A stretch of 64,000 nt of DNA from Nocardia sp. CC227C (GCF_030767025.1 NZ_JASITE010000010.1:1-64000), one strand, 5' to 3'. Positions 35,566 through 51,687 are shown, numbered from the stretch's first letter. Notes: a model not told the origin generated them from the letters alone. Numbers and translations: made by a program.

Positions 35566-36213
35566 ATGACCCTCCCCCCGATGACCCTCAGCAAGATCAC
35601 CGCGACCGCCCTGCTCGCCCTGGGAGCCACCGGCCTCTCCGCCGGAATCGTCCACGCCGATTCGCCGACCCGGGTCCAGCCCGCGCCCCGGACGGTGGCG
35701 ATCCACGGGAACGACCACGGCGTCGGCTATCTCGTCGCGCTGTCCGATGACCAGCGCTCGGCGGTCACCACCCTGCGCTCGGGCCGCTTCGTGGCGGCCG
35801 CCGACACCGTCACCCTGCTCGACGACGCCGGGCGCACGGTGACCACCCTGCCGCTGGCCTTCGATGTCGCCGGACAGCGCGTGGAACTGCTGCCGTCCGT
35901 GGATGCGTCGGGCCGACAGCTGACCCTCTCCCCCGGCGGCGCGGCCGCGACACCGCTGCGTGACATCTCCGCGCAGGACACCTTCTGGGCCGAATTCGAG
36001 AAGGCCAAGACCGCCGGTATCGCCGGACTGGTCATCGGCGCGGCCATCGGCGCCGTGCTCGGCTTCCCGCTCGGCCTGTTCGTCCTCGACTTCATCACCG
36101 TGCCGGTGGCCGCCGTGGTCGGCGGCGTCATCGGCGGGCTCGCGGGCCTGGCCGTCGGCGGCGGGCAGCCCCTCATCGACGCCGCGGTCGCCTACGCCAC
36201 CGGACAACCCTGA
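35566..36213 (+). CDS. Exported glycine-zipper protein, paralogue A
   Basis: A 215-residue protein of unknown function. It has a signal peptide ending near residue 31 (AGIVHA) and a beta-rich middle (VALSDDQRSAVTTLRSGRF; LPLAFDVAGQRVELLP). A PLRDISAQ motif at 130-137 follows, then a Gly/Ala-rich hydrophobic region at 151-199 that could form two membrane helices with glycine zippers. It is clearly paralogous to 39754-40434. The start has GAAAGAA upstream. No function should be assigned; the C-terminal region suggests membrane insertion. Confidence 0.8.
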   Translation: MTLPPMTLSKITATALLALGATGLSAGIVHADSPTRVQPAPRTVAIHGNDHGVGYLVALSDDQRSAVTTLRSGRFVAAADTVTLLDDAGRTVTTLPLAFDVAGQRVELLPSVDASGRQLTLSPGGAAATPLRDISAQDTFWAEFEKAKTAGIAGLVIGAAIGAVLGFPLGLFVLDFITVPVAAVVGGVIGGLAGLAVGGGQPLIDAAVAYATGQP

Positions 36214-36358
36214 CCCGGCCGAAGAACACCGAAGACGATGCCCCGCCGCACATTCCGGTGCCGCGGGACATTGTCGTCACGACGCACCCGGCGGCCCGAC
36301 GGGCGTGCGGGACAGGCTCCGCCATCATGACCGGCCGGGCAACCGTGCCGGAGTCGGG

Positions 36359-37873
36359 TCAGTCGGTGACCGGGGCCGCCAGGCCGAGTATCTCGGCCGT
36401 GCGGGCGGCGGTGCGCCGCGCCAGAGCCTCGTTGTCGATCAGCGAGCGGCCGACGGTGGGCATGAGTTCACACAGGCGCGGCGCCCACAGGCGGCGATAG
36501 TGGGGGAAGCAGCGGCGCAGCACCTCGAGCATGATGGCGGGGGCGGTCGACGCACCGGGTGAGGCACCGAGCACGGCGGCGATGGACCCGTCCTGGGCGG
36601 CGACGACCTCGGTGCCGAATTCGAGGACGCCGCCGCGCACCGGGTCGGCCTTCACGATCTGGGCGCGCTGCCCGGCGCTGATCATGGTCCACTCGTCGCC
36701 CACCGCGGCGGGGAAGAACTCCCGCAATGCGGCGACCTTGCGCCGCCGCGTGGACACCAGTTGGCCGGCCAGCAGCCGCACCAATCCGAGATTGTTCGCG
36801 CTCATGGCCGCCAGCGGGCCGATATTGTGCGGCCGCAGCGAGGCCGCGACATCGAGCAGCGAGCCCTGCTTCAGGAACTTCGGGCTGGAACCGGCGTACG
36901 GGCCGAACAGCAGCGACTGGCGGCCGTCGATGATTCGGGTGTCCAGATGCGGCATGGACATCGGCGGCGCTCCGACCGGGGCCTTGCCGTACACCTTGGC
37001 GTCGTGCCGCTCGACCACGGCCGGATTGTCACAGCGCAGGAAGCGCCCGCTCACCGGCAGCAGCCCGTAACCGCGCACCTCGGGAATTCCGGCCCGCTGC
37101 AACAGTTTCAACGCCCAACCGCCCGCACCGGCGAAGACGAAGCGGGCGTCCACCCGGGAGGTGATGCGGTCGCCGGTGTCATCGGCCGCGACCAGTCGCA
37201 GCTTCCAGGAGCCGTCGTTGTTCTTGCGCAGGCCACGCACCTCGTGCCGCAGATACACGTCTACACCGAGAGTTTCCAAGTGCGCGAACAGTTTCCGGGT
37301 GAGCGCCCCGAAATCGACATCGCTGCCGGTGATATCGCGGGTGGCGGCGATCGGTTCGCCCTTGGCGCGACCGCGCAGCAGGAGCGGAGCCCATTCCCCG
37401 ATGATCTCCGGGTCCGCGCTGAACCGCATGGAACCGAAGAGCGGATGCTCGGTGAGCGCGGCATGGCGGCGGCGCAGGAAATCCACATCGTCGGCGCCCC
37501 GCACGAAAGTCATATGCGGTACCGGATTGATGAATTCCCGCGGTTTGTCCAGGATTCCCTCTTCCACCAGATGCGCCCACAGCTGGCGGGTCAGCTGGAA
37601 CTGTTCATTCACCCGCAGCGCCTTCTCGATATCGACGCCACCGCCCGGCTTTTCCGAGGTGTAGTTCAGTTCGCACAGTCCCGCGTGCCCGGTGCCCGCA
37701 TTGTTCCACGCCGCCGACGCCTCGGCCGCGACCTCCGCCAGACGCTCGTACACCGCGATGGACCAGGTCGGCTCCAGGTGCCGCAGCAGGATTCCCAGCG
37801 TGGCGCTCATGATTCCACCGCCGATCAACACCACGTCGTAAGTACCCAGCGGCCCATGCCGTCTCGTCGTCAT
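36359..37873 (-). CDS. mqo: Malate:quinone oxidoreductase
   Basis: A 504-residue FAD enzyme that oxidises malate to oxaloacetate and passes electrons to menaquinone. It has the FAD motif VVLIGGGIMSATLG at residues 14-27, the WNNAGTGHAGLCELNYT segment, and the C-terminal GASPGASTAPAIMLEVL typical of Mqo. It can replace or complement malate dehydrogenase. The start at 37873 gives the normal length; its ribosome site is weak. It stands alone on the minus strand between the paralogous exported proteins. Confidence 0.95.
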   Translation of the reverse strand: MTTRRHGPLGTYDVVLIGGGIMSATLGILLRHLEPTWSIAVYERLAEVAAEASAAWNNAGTGHAGLCELNYTSEKPGGGVDIEKALRVNEQFQLTRQLWAHLVEEGILDKPREFINPVPHMTFVRGADDVDFLRRRHAALTEHPLFGSMRFSADPEIIGEWAPLLLRGRAKGEPIAATRDITGSDVDFGALTRKLFAHLETLGVDVYLRHEVRGLRKNNDGSWKLRLVAADDTGDRITSRVDARFVFAGAGGWALKLLQRAGIPEVRGYGLLPVSGRFLRCDNPAVVERHDAKVYGKAPVGAPPMSMPHLDTRIIDGRQSLLFGPYAGSSPKFLKQGSLLDVAASLRPHNIGPLAAMSANNLGLVRLLAGQLVSTRRRKVAALREFFPAAVGDEWTMISAGQRAQIVKADPVRGGVLEFGTEVVAAQDGSIAAVLGASPGASTAPAIMLEVLRRCFPHYRRLWAPRLCELMPTVGRSLIDNEALARRTAARTAEILGLAAPVTD

Positions 37874-38098
37874 TGCCGAAAGACTCCCAACCGATCCTCG
37901 AGCGAGCACGGGCACGCTAACACCGGAGTTGTACGCGCGTATAGCCGAAGCGGAAGCGACAGTGAGAAACCCAACAGCTGACACTTTTGCGACGTCGGAG
38001 GGCGAATTGGTCGCGCATTTCCGAGTCGGGCGCTCCGATTCCGGTCGCGGTCGGCGTTTCGTTCCACCCGGCGCGAAGGGCTGGGCGACCGTCGCGGA

Positions 38099-38629
38099 TT
38101 ACTTCTTCCGCGCCCGGTAGGCCGCGACGGCGTTGCGGTTGCCGCAGGCGGTGCTGCAATAGCGGCGGGAGCGGTTGCGGGAGAGGTCGAGGACGATGCC
38201 CGCACAGTTGTCGTCGGCGCAGACGGCGAGACGGGAGAGCTCGTCGGCGCGAATGAGGTCGATCATCGCCATGGCGGTTTCGACGGCGATGCGGACGGGC
38301 AGCGGCGCTTCGGGCGGAACCGCGTGGATGTGGTAGTCGAGGTCGTCGTGGCGGACCAGACGGGGGACGGCGCGATGCTCGGCGAGGATGTCGTTCACCA
38401 GCTCCACCGCCGTATCCCGGTCACTGGTGAGCAGCTCGCGCAGCACCGGGCGCAGCGCGCGGACCCGGTCGAGTTCGCGTTCGTCGCCGGAGCGCACGCC
38501 GGTGTAGCCGTGCCGCACGAAGAAATCGGCGAGCTGGGCGGTTTCGGTCATGGTGTCCGGTTCCTCGGCCGAGTTCACCAGCTCCACCGCAGCGGCCATG
38601 GACGCTTCGGTGTCATGAGCGAAAATCAT
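38099..38629 (-). CDS. CGNR zinc-finger regulator
   Basis: A 176-residue protein with an N-terminal ABATE-like helical domain and a C-terminal CGNR zinc finger. The metal ligands are Cys137, Cys142, Cys158 and Cys162, and CGNR is at 162-165. The family is thought to be transcriptional regulators. The ATG has no ribosome-binding site and follows a TAATAT -10-like element by only six bases, so the mRNA is probably leaderless. It faces the DMT transporter gene across 38 bases and probably regulates it. Confidence 0.88.
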   Translation of the reverse strand: MIFAHDTEASMAAAVELVNSAEEPDTMTETAQLADFFVRHGYTGVRSGDERELDRVRALRPVLRELLTSDRDTAVELVNDILAEHRAVPRLVRHDDLDYHIHAVPPEAPLPVRIAVETAMAMIDLIRADELSRLAVCADDNCAGIVLDLSRNRSRRYCSTACGNRNAVAAYRARKK

Positions 38630-38667
38630 GTTGACATATTACCAAGCCCACCTTAGCGTCATTTGTC
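38630..38667. promoter_or_regulatory. 38-bp divergent promoter pair, both apparently leaderless
   Basis: On the plus strand TTGACA (38631-38636) and TAGCGT (38654-38659) are 17 bases apart, and the transporter ATG is nine bases past the -10. On the minus strand TAATAT (38636-38641) is followed by the CGNR gene's ATG after six bases. The two promoters overlap. Confidence 0.65.
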
Positions 38668-39615
38668 ATGACGCAGTTGACTCATGACACGGCCGTTCGG
38701 AACAGATTGCGTACCGGGCTGCTGTTCGCCCTGCTGTCGGCTTCGTCGTTCGGACTCTCGGGGTCGCTGGCGCGCGGCATGATGAACGCCGGGTGGAGTT
38801 CCGCGGCGGTGGTGGCGGTACGCGTGCTGCTGGCCGCCGCCGTGCTGGCGCCCATCGCGCTGGTGCACCTGCGCGGGAACTGGAAGCTGTTGCGCGACAA
38901 CGCCGCTCTCATCGTCGGATACGGCCTGCTGGCGGTCGCGGGCACCCAGCTCGCCTATTTCAACGCCGTCGCCCACATGGAGGTGGGCGTGGCCCTGCTC
39001 GTCGAGTACACCGCACCGGTGGCCGTGGTGGGCTGGTTGTGGCTGCGGCACCGGCAACGGCCCGGCGCCACCACCGTCGGCGGCGCCGTGGTCGGCCTGA
39101 CCGGGCTGGTGCTGGTGCTGGACCTGACCTCCGGGGCGGAAACCAGCGGGGTCGGGATCGCGTGGGCGCTGGCGGCGATGGTCGGCGCGGCCTCCTACTT
39201 CGTGCTCTCCGCGCACGGCGACGGTTCCCTGCCCGGAACGGTGCTGGCGGCAAGCGGGCTGCTGATCGGTGGCGCGGCGCTGCTGGCCGCGGGTGCGGTG
39301 GGCGTCCTGCCGTTCCGGGCGACCACCGAACCCGTTGTCTTCCAAGGCTTCACCACCACCTGGTGGCTGCCGCTGATCTTCCTCGGCGTGGTCACGGCGG
39401 CGCTGGCCTATGTCACCGGCATCGCGGCCACCCGGATGCTCGGCTCGCGCCTGGCCTCCTTCGTGGCGCTGTTCGAGGTGCTGGCGGCGCTGGCCTTCGC
39501 CTGGGTGCTGCTCGGCGAAGCGCCGCGGCCCATCCAATTGCTGGGCGGCACACTGATTCTCATCGGCGTCGTGGCGGTGCGCCGCGGCGAGGAGGAGACC
39601 ACCGAGACCGGGTAG
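38668..39615 (+). CDS. EamA/DMT-family transporter
   Basis: A 315-residue membrane protein with ten predicted helices in two EamA repeats, the layout of RhaT/YdcZ-type drug/metabolite transporters. It probably exports a small metabolite or drug. The N-terminal repeat contains the typical SFGLSGSLARGMM motif. It is divergent from the CGNR regulator. Confidence 0.9.
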   Translation: MTQLTHDTAVRNRLRTGLLFALLSASSFGLSGSLARGMMNAGWSSAAVVAVRVLLAAAVLAPIALVHLRGNWKLLRDNAALIVGYGLLAVAGTQLAYFNAVAHMEVGVALLVEYTAPVAVVGWLWLRHRQRPGATTVGGAVVGLTGLVLVLDLTSGAETSGVGIAWALAAMVGAASYFVLSAHGDGSLPGTVLAASGLLIGGAALLAAGAVGVLPFRATTEPVVFQGFTTTWWLPLIFLGVVTAALAYVTGIAATRMLGSRLASFVALFEVLAALAFAWVLLGEAPRPIQLLGGTLILIGVVAVRRGEEETTETG

Positions 39616-39753
39616 CCCGACCGGCCTACGCGTGCGAGCACCGCTCGGGGTGAGGTGTCCACTATGTGTCGGCGGGGTTCCGATCCGCGCACCGCCCGGG
39701 TAGGTTCTTCGCAGACGTCGGGGCCGTATGGCCCGCAACCCCGAGGGACACCG

Positions 39754-40434
39754 ATGCGCCTAGCCAGAACGATTGCGCCACTGCTGCTTTGCCTGACGAT
39801 GTCGGTCGCCGTCGCCACCACCGCGACGGCCGGACCGGCACAGCCCGCGCTGCGAGTGCAGGGCAGCGAGGACGGCATCGATTACGCGGTGGAACTGTCG
39901 CCGGACAACCGCGCCGTCGTCGCCACCATCGCCTCGGGCCGCTTCCTGCCCACCTGGGACGGCGAGGCGGTCATAGTCACCGACGACGACGGCCTGCTCG
40001 CCGCCACCGTGCCATTGCGGCACGACATCGTCGGCCACACCCTGGAACTCACCCCCGGCATCACCGACGGCAGCCGCCGCCTCACCCTCACCCCGGTGGC
40101 CCAATCCCCGGTCCCGCTGCGCGACATCAACGCCCAGCAGCACTTCTTCGACGTGGTGCAGGCCAACCTGCCCGCCGTGGCGACCGGAGCCGCCATCGGC
40201 GGTGCGATCGGCTTCCTCATCGGCTTCCCCGCGGGGCTGTTCATCCTGGACTTCATCACCATCCCCATCACCACCGTGGTGGGAGCCCTGATCGGCGGGG
40301 CCGTCGGCCTGCAGCAGGGGGGCGGCGACCCGGCGGTGGAAGCCGCCCTCGCCTACGCCGAATCCCTCGTCCCGGGTGCCGCGGAGACCATCCGCCCCGC
40401 CTTCGACGCCCTCCCGGAACCCCAGCCGCGCTGA
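39754..40434 (+). CDS. Exported glycine-zipper protein, paralogue B
   Basis: A 226-residue paralogue of 35566-36213. It has a signal peptide to about residue 26 and the middle block DYAVELSPDNRAVVATIASG. PLRDINAQ is at 121-128, and a Gly-rich hydrophobic region at about 141-190 contains the same LFILDFIT core. The family is unnamed here; a role in membrane or envelope is inferred from the shared C-terminal region. GAGGGAC precedes the ATG. Confidence 0.8.
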   Translation: MRLARTIAPLLLCLTMSVAVATTATAGPAQPALRVQGSEDGIDYAVELSPDNRAVVATIASGRFLPTWDGEAVIVTDDDGLLAATVPLRHDIVGHTLELTPGITDGSRRLTLTPVAQSPVPLRDINAQQHFFDVVQANLPAVATGAAIGGAIGFLIGFPAGLFILDFITIPITTVVGALIGGAVGLQQGGGDPAVEAALAYAESLVPGAAETIRPAFDALPEPQPR

Positions 40435-40468
40435 GGAATTCGAGCGCACGTCGGAATTCGAGCGCGCG

Positions 40469-40933
40469 TCACGACACGAAGGACAAGGACTCGATCGCCA
40501 TGGGATGCTCGGTGTAATACCAGTCCCCGGTCATCTCCATGGCGAGGTCGAAGCGCACCGCATGCCCGCTCCCCGGCCCGGACGTGATCGTCCACAGACT
40601 GTTGGGCAACCCGGCCACCGCGCTGACACTGCCGTCCGACCAGGTGAAACTGCCCGATGTCGGCGATCCGAAACCACGCCAGGGCAATTCGGCGCGGAAT
40701 CGCCCCGCCGTGATCCCCGGCAGCAGCGAACTCCGGCAGTCCCACACCTCCCCTGCCCGCCGCACACTCTGTCCGGCGCTGCCGCTCCCCGGTAACAGTT
40801 CGGCGGTAAGCACGCTGCCCCGATAGCACCCCCCGAGTTCGCTGCCCGGTCCGGCCGCGGCCGGACCGGGCAGCGGTTGTGCCACCACCGCACCGACGAA
40901 CACAACCAGAACGATGCCGCGAGAACCGTGCAC
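40469..40933 (-). CDS. Small secreted protein, unknown
   Basis: 154 residues with a signal peptide (MHGSRGIVLVVFVGAVVAQP, then a GPAAAG cleavage region). The mature part has two cysteines (GGCYRG and WDCRSS) that may pair, and many Gly/Ser/Trp. No family recognised; it is probably exported. It is convergent with paralogue B and sits 21 bases downstream of the Uma2 gene on the same strand. Confidence 0.6.
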   Translation of the reverse strand: MHGSRGIVLVVFVGAVVAQPLPGPAAAGPGSELGGCYRGSVLTAELLPGSGSAGQSVRRAGEVWDCRSSLLPGITAGRFRAELPWRGFGSPTSGSFTWSDGSVSAVAGLPNSLWTITSGPGSGHAVRFDLAMEMTGDWYYTEHPMAIESLSFVS

Positions 40934-40954
40934 GCCACCCTCCTCGCCGAGGAA

Positions 40955-41551
40955 CTACCAGGTCACTTCGGGCACTTCGATATCGATAGGGAAAGGCCGG
41001 TCGACTTTCACCCGCCCACGATGCACTCCGGTGGGCGCGTAGCCGCCCTCGGGAAGCAGTTCGAACGTGTAGACGACGATAGCGTCGTCCTCGTTCTCCA
41101 CACGCCAGAAGCACTTGATGCCGGCTTCACAGTACTGCGCTGGCCGGAGTCGGCGATCCTTGGTTTTCGTTCCTGGAGACATCACCTCGATTGCGAGGTG
41201 AACGTCTTCGGGCTGGAAGACCAAGCTGCGGGAGTGCACCACCTCGCGATTGACTACCAGCACATCGGGTTCCGGCACGCTCGTGCCAAGATCGATGCCC
41301 TTTTCCGTCGCGATGACGAACTGTCGCGGCGCAGCCGGACGTAGTAGGTGTTTCAAGATGTCGACTACCTCGTCATGCCAGTGCGTGGCGGGAGCCATCA
41401 TCATGACTTCACCGTCCAGCAGCTCGAAGCGGCCATCGACAACTTCTATCAGACGCGGCAGATCCGCGGCGGTGAATCCGTCGAGCGGTGGCGTGGGCAG
41501 CAGCACCATCCGACCGTGAATCGGTTCGCCGGAGGGCTGGGCGGCAGTCAT
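40955..41551 (-). CDS. Uma2-family (DUF820) nuclease-fold protein
   Basis: A 198-residue protein with the PD-(D/E)xK-like fold of the Uma2 family. Asp96 in PEPDVLVV, Glu122 in AIEVMSPGTKTKD and a following lysine fit the catalytic pattern. These proteins are widespread as singletons; their biological role is not settled and they often sit in mobile or variable regions. Codon use looks less GC-rich than in neighbouring genes. No partner toxin, helicase or methylase is nearby. Confidence 0.85.
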   Translation of the reverse strand: MTAAQPSGEPIHGRMVLLPTPPLDGFTAADLPRLIEVVDGRFELLDGEVMMMAPATHWHDEVVDILKHLLRPAAPRQFVIATEKGIDLGTSVPEPDVLVVNREVVHSRSLVFQPEDVHLAIEVMSPGTKTKDRRLRPAQYCEAGIKCFWRVENEDDAIVVYTFELLPEGGYAPTGVHRGRVKVDRPFPIDIEVPEVTW

Positions 41552-41660
41552 ACCAGCACACTACCGCCCATCGATCCGACCGTGGCACCCAATCGGGGGC
41601 ACGAGGCACCCAATCGGTTCCTTTTGGCGACCGATCGGATACGACGGTGAAGAACATGGC

Positions 41661-41690
41661 TCGGCCCCCGTTCCGAGGAACGGGGGCCGA
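41661..41690 (-). terminator. Hairpin terminator after rpoC
   Basis: A perfect 14-bp stem (41661-41674 with 41677-41690) with a two-base centre lies 28 bases beyond the rpoC stop. It ends the rpoBC operon; the U-tract is poor, as is common in actinobacteria. Confidence 0.8.
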
Positions 41691-41717
41691 ACGGTATCGA
41701 GCTGACAGCTCCGCTGA

Positions 41718-45671
<3,954 letters not shown>

Positions 45672-45766
45672 GTAACTTCCTTTCCCCTGTTCGGGTTGAG
45701 TATGAGCAAAAGTTCGCTAAATCCGTTGCCCCGGAGCTCCTTTCAGAGCTCCGGGACCGATCGCTC

Positions 45767-49276
<3,510 letters not shown>

Positions 49277-49443
49277 CTCACGCGCAGTCGCGTGGTGGTC
49301 CGCGACCGTCGCTTGTCTGCTACGAATTCCGCTGGTCCCCACCCGAACGAACCCGAACAGCAACCAGCGGAAGTAACACCGGAAGGGTGAACTTTCGTCG
49401 ATGCGAACAAGGTATGGACAGGAGGCAGCCAGCGCAACGTCCA

Positions 49444-49473
49444 AAACTACACCCAAACCTACGGGGGTGTCAA
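49444..49473 (-). promoter_or_regulatory. Putative rpoB promoter
   Basis: On the minus strand TTGACA (49468-49473) and TAGTTT (49444-49449) are separated by 18 bases. A start near 49437 would give a leader of about 160 bases before the GTG. Confidence 0.65.
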
Positions 49474-49534
49474 AGTACCACCCGTAGCGGGTTGCGGCGG
49501 GCTGGCGCGCCGTATCGCTTCAACTGTGGCGCTG

Positions 49535-49667
49535 TACACATTCCCGGCTCGCCGGGAGTACACATTCCCGGCCCCACCGGGGTGCACATTCCCGGCTCGC
49601 CGGGGTGCGCATTTCCCGCTCGGCGGGGTGCGCATCCCTGGCCCGCCGGGGTGCACAATTCGCGCCC
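49535..49667. repeat. Tandem 23-24-bp repeat array upstream of rpoB
   Basis: Five units (49535-49558, 49559-49582, 49583-49605, 49606-49628, 49629-49651) and a partial sixth. Most begin TACACATTCCCGG or TGCACATTCCCGG and end GCCGGGG-like, so each can form a small hairpin. The array has no spacers. It lies in the about 620-base gene-free stretch between rpoB and the Mce-associated gene. The rest of that stretch holds the rpoB promoter and nothing else I recognise. Confidence 0.85.
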
Positions 49668-49898
49668 AGGACAGGCACATCCGCTGCGCACCGGGAGTCC
49701 CGTCGTCCGCTGGCTGCGATTGCCGGGTCACCGATCGGGGCGAACCCCTGTGACAGCTGCCGCTGTTGTGAATAGCGTGACGGCTCGGACGAAACTCGTC
49801 AAGTGCGGCCGGTCCGACGCGTGGCGCGAGATCGTTTGGCGCGCTGGCGGATCACCGAAAAAGCGGCCCCCACCAGGGGCGCGAATTTCCTTGACGGA

Positions 49899-50966
49899 TC
49901 AGTTGTCGGCGATCTCGGCGGCCAGCCAGCGGCCGTCCACCTTCTGCATGCGCAGCACCACCGGACCGGACGCGAGCGGTTCCGGGGTGCCGTCCCGGAC
50001 CGCGGAGACATTGAGGTTCACCAGCAGCTCGGCACGATCGGAAGTGAGCAAAGTCACACCGATCGGATCGGTGGTCACCTCGGTATCGGTCGCGGCCTGC
50101 TTGATGGTGCTGACCGTGGTGTCGATGTACTTCTCCAGGTCAGCGCGCATCCGCTCGGTCAGCACCGCGCCGACGTCGTCCTTCCACCGGTCGATCTCGG
50201 CGGCCCGGTAGCCGTAGAGCGTGGACAGGGCGTGATCGGCGGCGGCCTTCACCTCATCGGTGGCCTGATTGTCGACATAGGCGAGATTGTCGTCGTCGAC
50301 ACCGGGACGCAGGGCCGCCACGACGGCGAAGACGCCGAGCAGGACCGCGGCGAGGCCGCAGCCGATGGCGAGCCGCCAGGAACCGCCGCGCGCGGGCCGA
50401 TCGGGACCGGACGCGGCATCGGCGCCGCGGGACGCGGACCTCCCCCGCGACGAATTCACGGCGGCACGCGTCTTCACCAGCCCGACCTTCGCGAGCCCAG
50501 CCTTCGCGAACCCTGTCGCCTCGGTGGTCCCGGTCTTCGCGACCCCGGCCTTCGCGGTCCCGGTGTTCGCGGACCCGGTCTTCACGATCTCGGCCTTCGC
50601 GGTCCTGGCCTTCGCGGTCCCGGTGTTCGCGGACCCGGTCTTCACGATCTCGGCCTTCGCGGACCTAGTCTTCGCGGACTCGGCCTTCGCGGTCCTGGCC
50701 TTCGCGGACTCGGCCTTCGCAGACCCGACCTCGGCCCCCGCCTTCGTGGCCCCGATCTCCGCAGCTCTGGTCTCCGCGCCCCCGGTATTCGTGCGGGCGC
50801 TCCCGTGCGCGGTGCTGGCGCGCGGGTGGTCGGCATCCGCCGATGTCCGTCGCGTCGATGCGGGCTGTCCCTCGCGGCCGAGGGCGCGGCGGGAGGAGGA
50901 GTCCTGGGGTGTGCCGGAGGTGCGGCGCTTGGGGGTGACGCGGTTGACGGGTCGCTTGTCGGCCAT
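49899..50966 (-). CDS. Mce-associated membrane protein with Ala/Lys pentapeptide repeats
   Basis: 355 residues; the last gene of the Mce locus. A single transmembrane helix is at about 198-219, and the extracytoplasmic part (AADHALSTLYGYRAAEIDRWKDD...) matches the Mas/Mam family that stabilises Mce complexes. The cytoplasmic N-terminus is unusually long. Residues 72-168 are tandem pentapeptides of the type Ala-Lys-Ala-Glu-Ser / Ala-Lys-Thr-Gly-Ser, coded by 15-bp units. It follows the other Mas gene by 12 bases. Confidence 0.8.
   Translation of the reverse strand: MADKRPVNRVTPKRRTSGTPQDSSSRRALGREGQPASTRRTSADADHPRASTAHGSARTNTGGAETRAAEIGATKAGAEVGSAKAESAKARTAKAESAKTRSAKAEIVKTGSANTGTAKARTAKAEIVKTGSANTGTAKAGVAKTGTTEATGFAKAGLAKVGLVKTRAAVNSSRGRSASRGADAASGPDRPARGGSWRLAIGCGLAAVLLGVFAVVAALRPGVDDDNLAYVDNQATDEVKAAADHALSTLYGYRAAEIDRWKDDVGAVLTERMRADLEKYIDTTVSTIKQAATDTEVTTDPIGVTLLTSDRAELLVNLNVSAVRDGTPEPLASGPVVLRMQKVDGRWLAAEIADN
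50547..50662. repeat. 60-bp perfect duplication within 15-bp coding repeats
   Basis: 50547-50602 and 50607-50662 are identical over 56 bases at a period of 60. Each is four 15-bp subunits coding pentapeptides on the minus strand. Diverged copies of the 15-bp unit extend on both sides from about 50480 to 50740. Confidence 0.9.
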
Positions 50967-50978
50967 GGTCGCTGCCTC

Positions 50979-51659
50979 CTACCGGCCCGGCTCTTGCGGC
51001 TGCTGATCGGCTGGCTGTTGCCCGGCGGACTCGGGCTGATCGCCGGACTGCGGTTGACCGTTGGGTTCGGGCTGCTCGGCGGGGGCGGGTTCGGTGGGCG
51101 GTGCGCCCGCGTCGAGTGATACCGGCTCACCCAGATTCCGCGCCTGTTCGGCCTTCCAGGTGTCGCCCTCCTTCACCATGTCCAGATTCCACAGTTGACG
51201 GAAGGTGGCGGGTTGGCCGCCGGGCCAGGCGCGGGTGATGCGCAGCACGACGAAGGCGGTGGCACGGTCGTTCTCGCCGGCGAGCGAGGTGATGGCCGCC
51301 CCCTCCACCTCCGCCCGCATGCGGGTTTGCGCCTCGGAGACCTTGGCTTTCAGCGAATCCAGATCCTCGGTCTGCTCCGCCCGGAGCGAACCGGTGGTGG
51401 AGGACAGCATGGTCCGCAGCGATCCGTCGACGTCGTCGGGGTCGAAGGTCATGAGGTTGACCGCGGCCTGCCGGGCGTCGTTCAAGGCGGTGTCGCGGGC
51501 GTCGGCACGGCCGTTGTCCCGCACCAGCCCGCCCGCGATCCAGGCGTAGCCGAACCACGCCGCCGCCACCGCGGCCACCACGAGCAGGGCGACGGCGGCC
51601 ACCGTGACGCCCGTGCGCACGGAGCCGTCGACGGAATCGCTGTCGTGTTGCTGACTCAC
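50979..51659 (-). CDS. Mce-associated membrane protein (Mas/Mam type)
   Basis: 226 residues with one N-terminal transmembrane helix (about residues 17-42), the globular extracytoplasmic domain of Mce-associated proteins (RQAAVNLMTFDPDDVDGSLR), and a Pro/Gln/Glu-rich low-complexity tail. In mycobacteria such proteins stabilise the Mce complex. It begins 28 bases after mceF on the same transcript. Confidence 0.85.
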   Translation of the reverse strand: MSQQHDSDSVDGSVRTGVTVAAVALLVVAAVAAAWFGYAWIAGGLVRDNGRADARDTALNDARQAAVNLMTFDPDDVDGSLRTMLSSTTGSLRAEQTEDLDSLKAKVSEAQTRMRAEVEGAAITSLAGENDRATAFVVLRITRAWPGGQPATFRQLWNLDMVKEGDTWKAEQARNLGEPVSLDAGAPPTEPAPAEQPEPNGQPQSGDQPESAGQQPADQQPQEPGR

Positions 51660-51687
51660 GCCGCCACCATACTTTCCGCCGGATTCC

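Noticed and set aside
49535..49667. CRISPR array
   Set aside because: Units are directly adjacent without unique spacers, the units themselves drift, and no cas gene is near.
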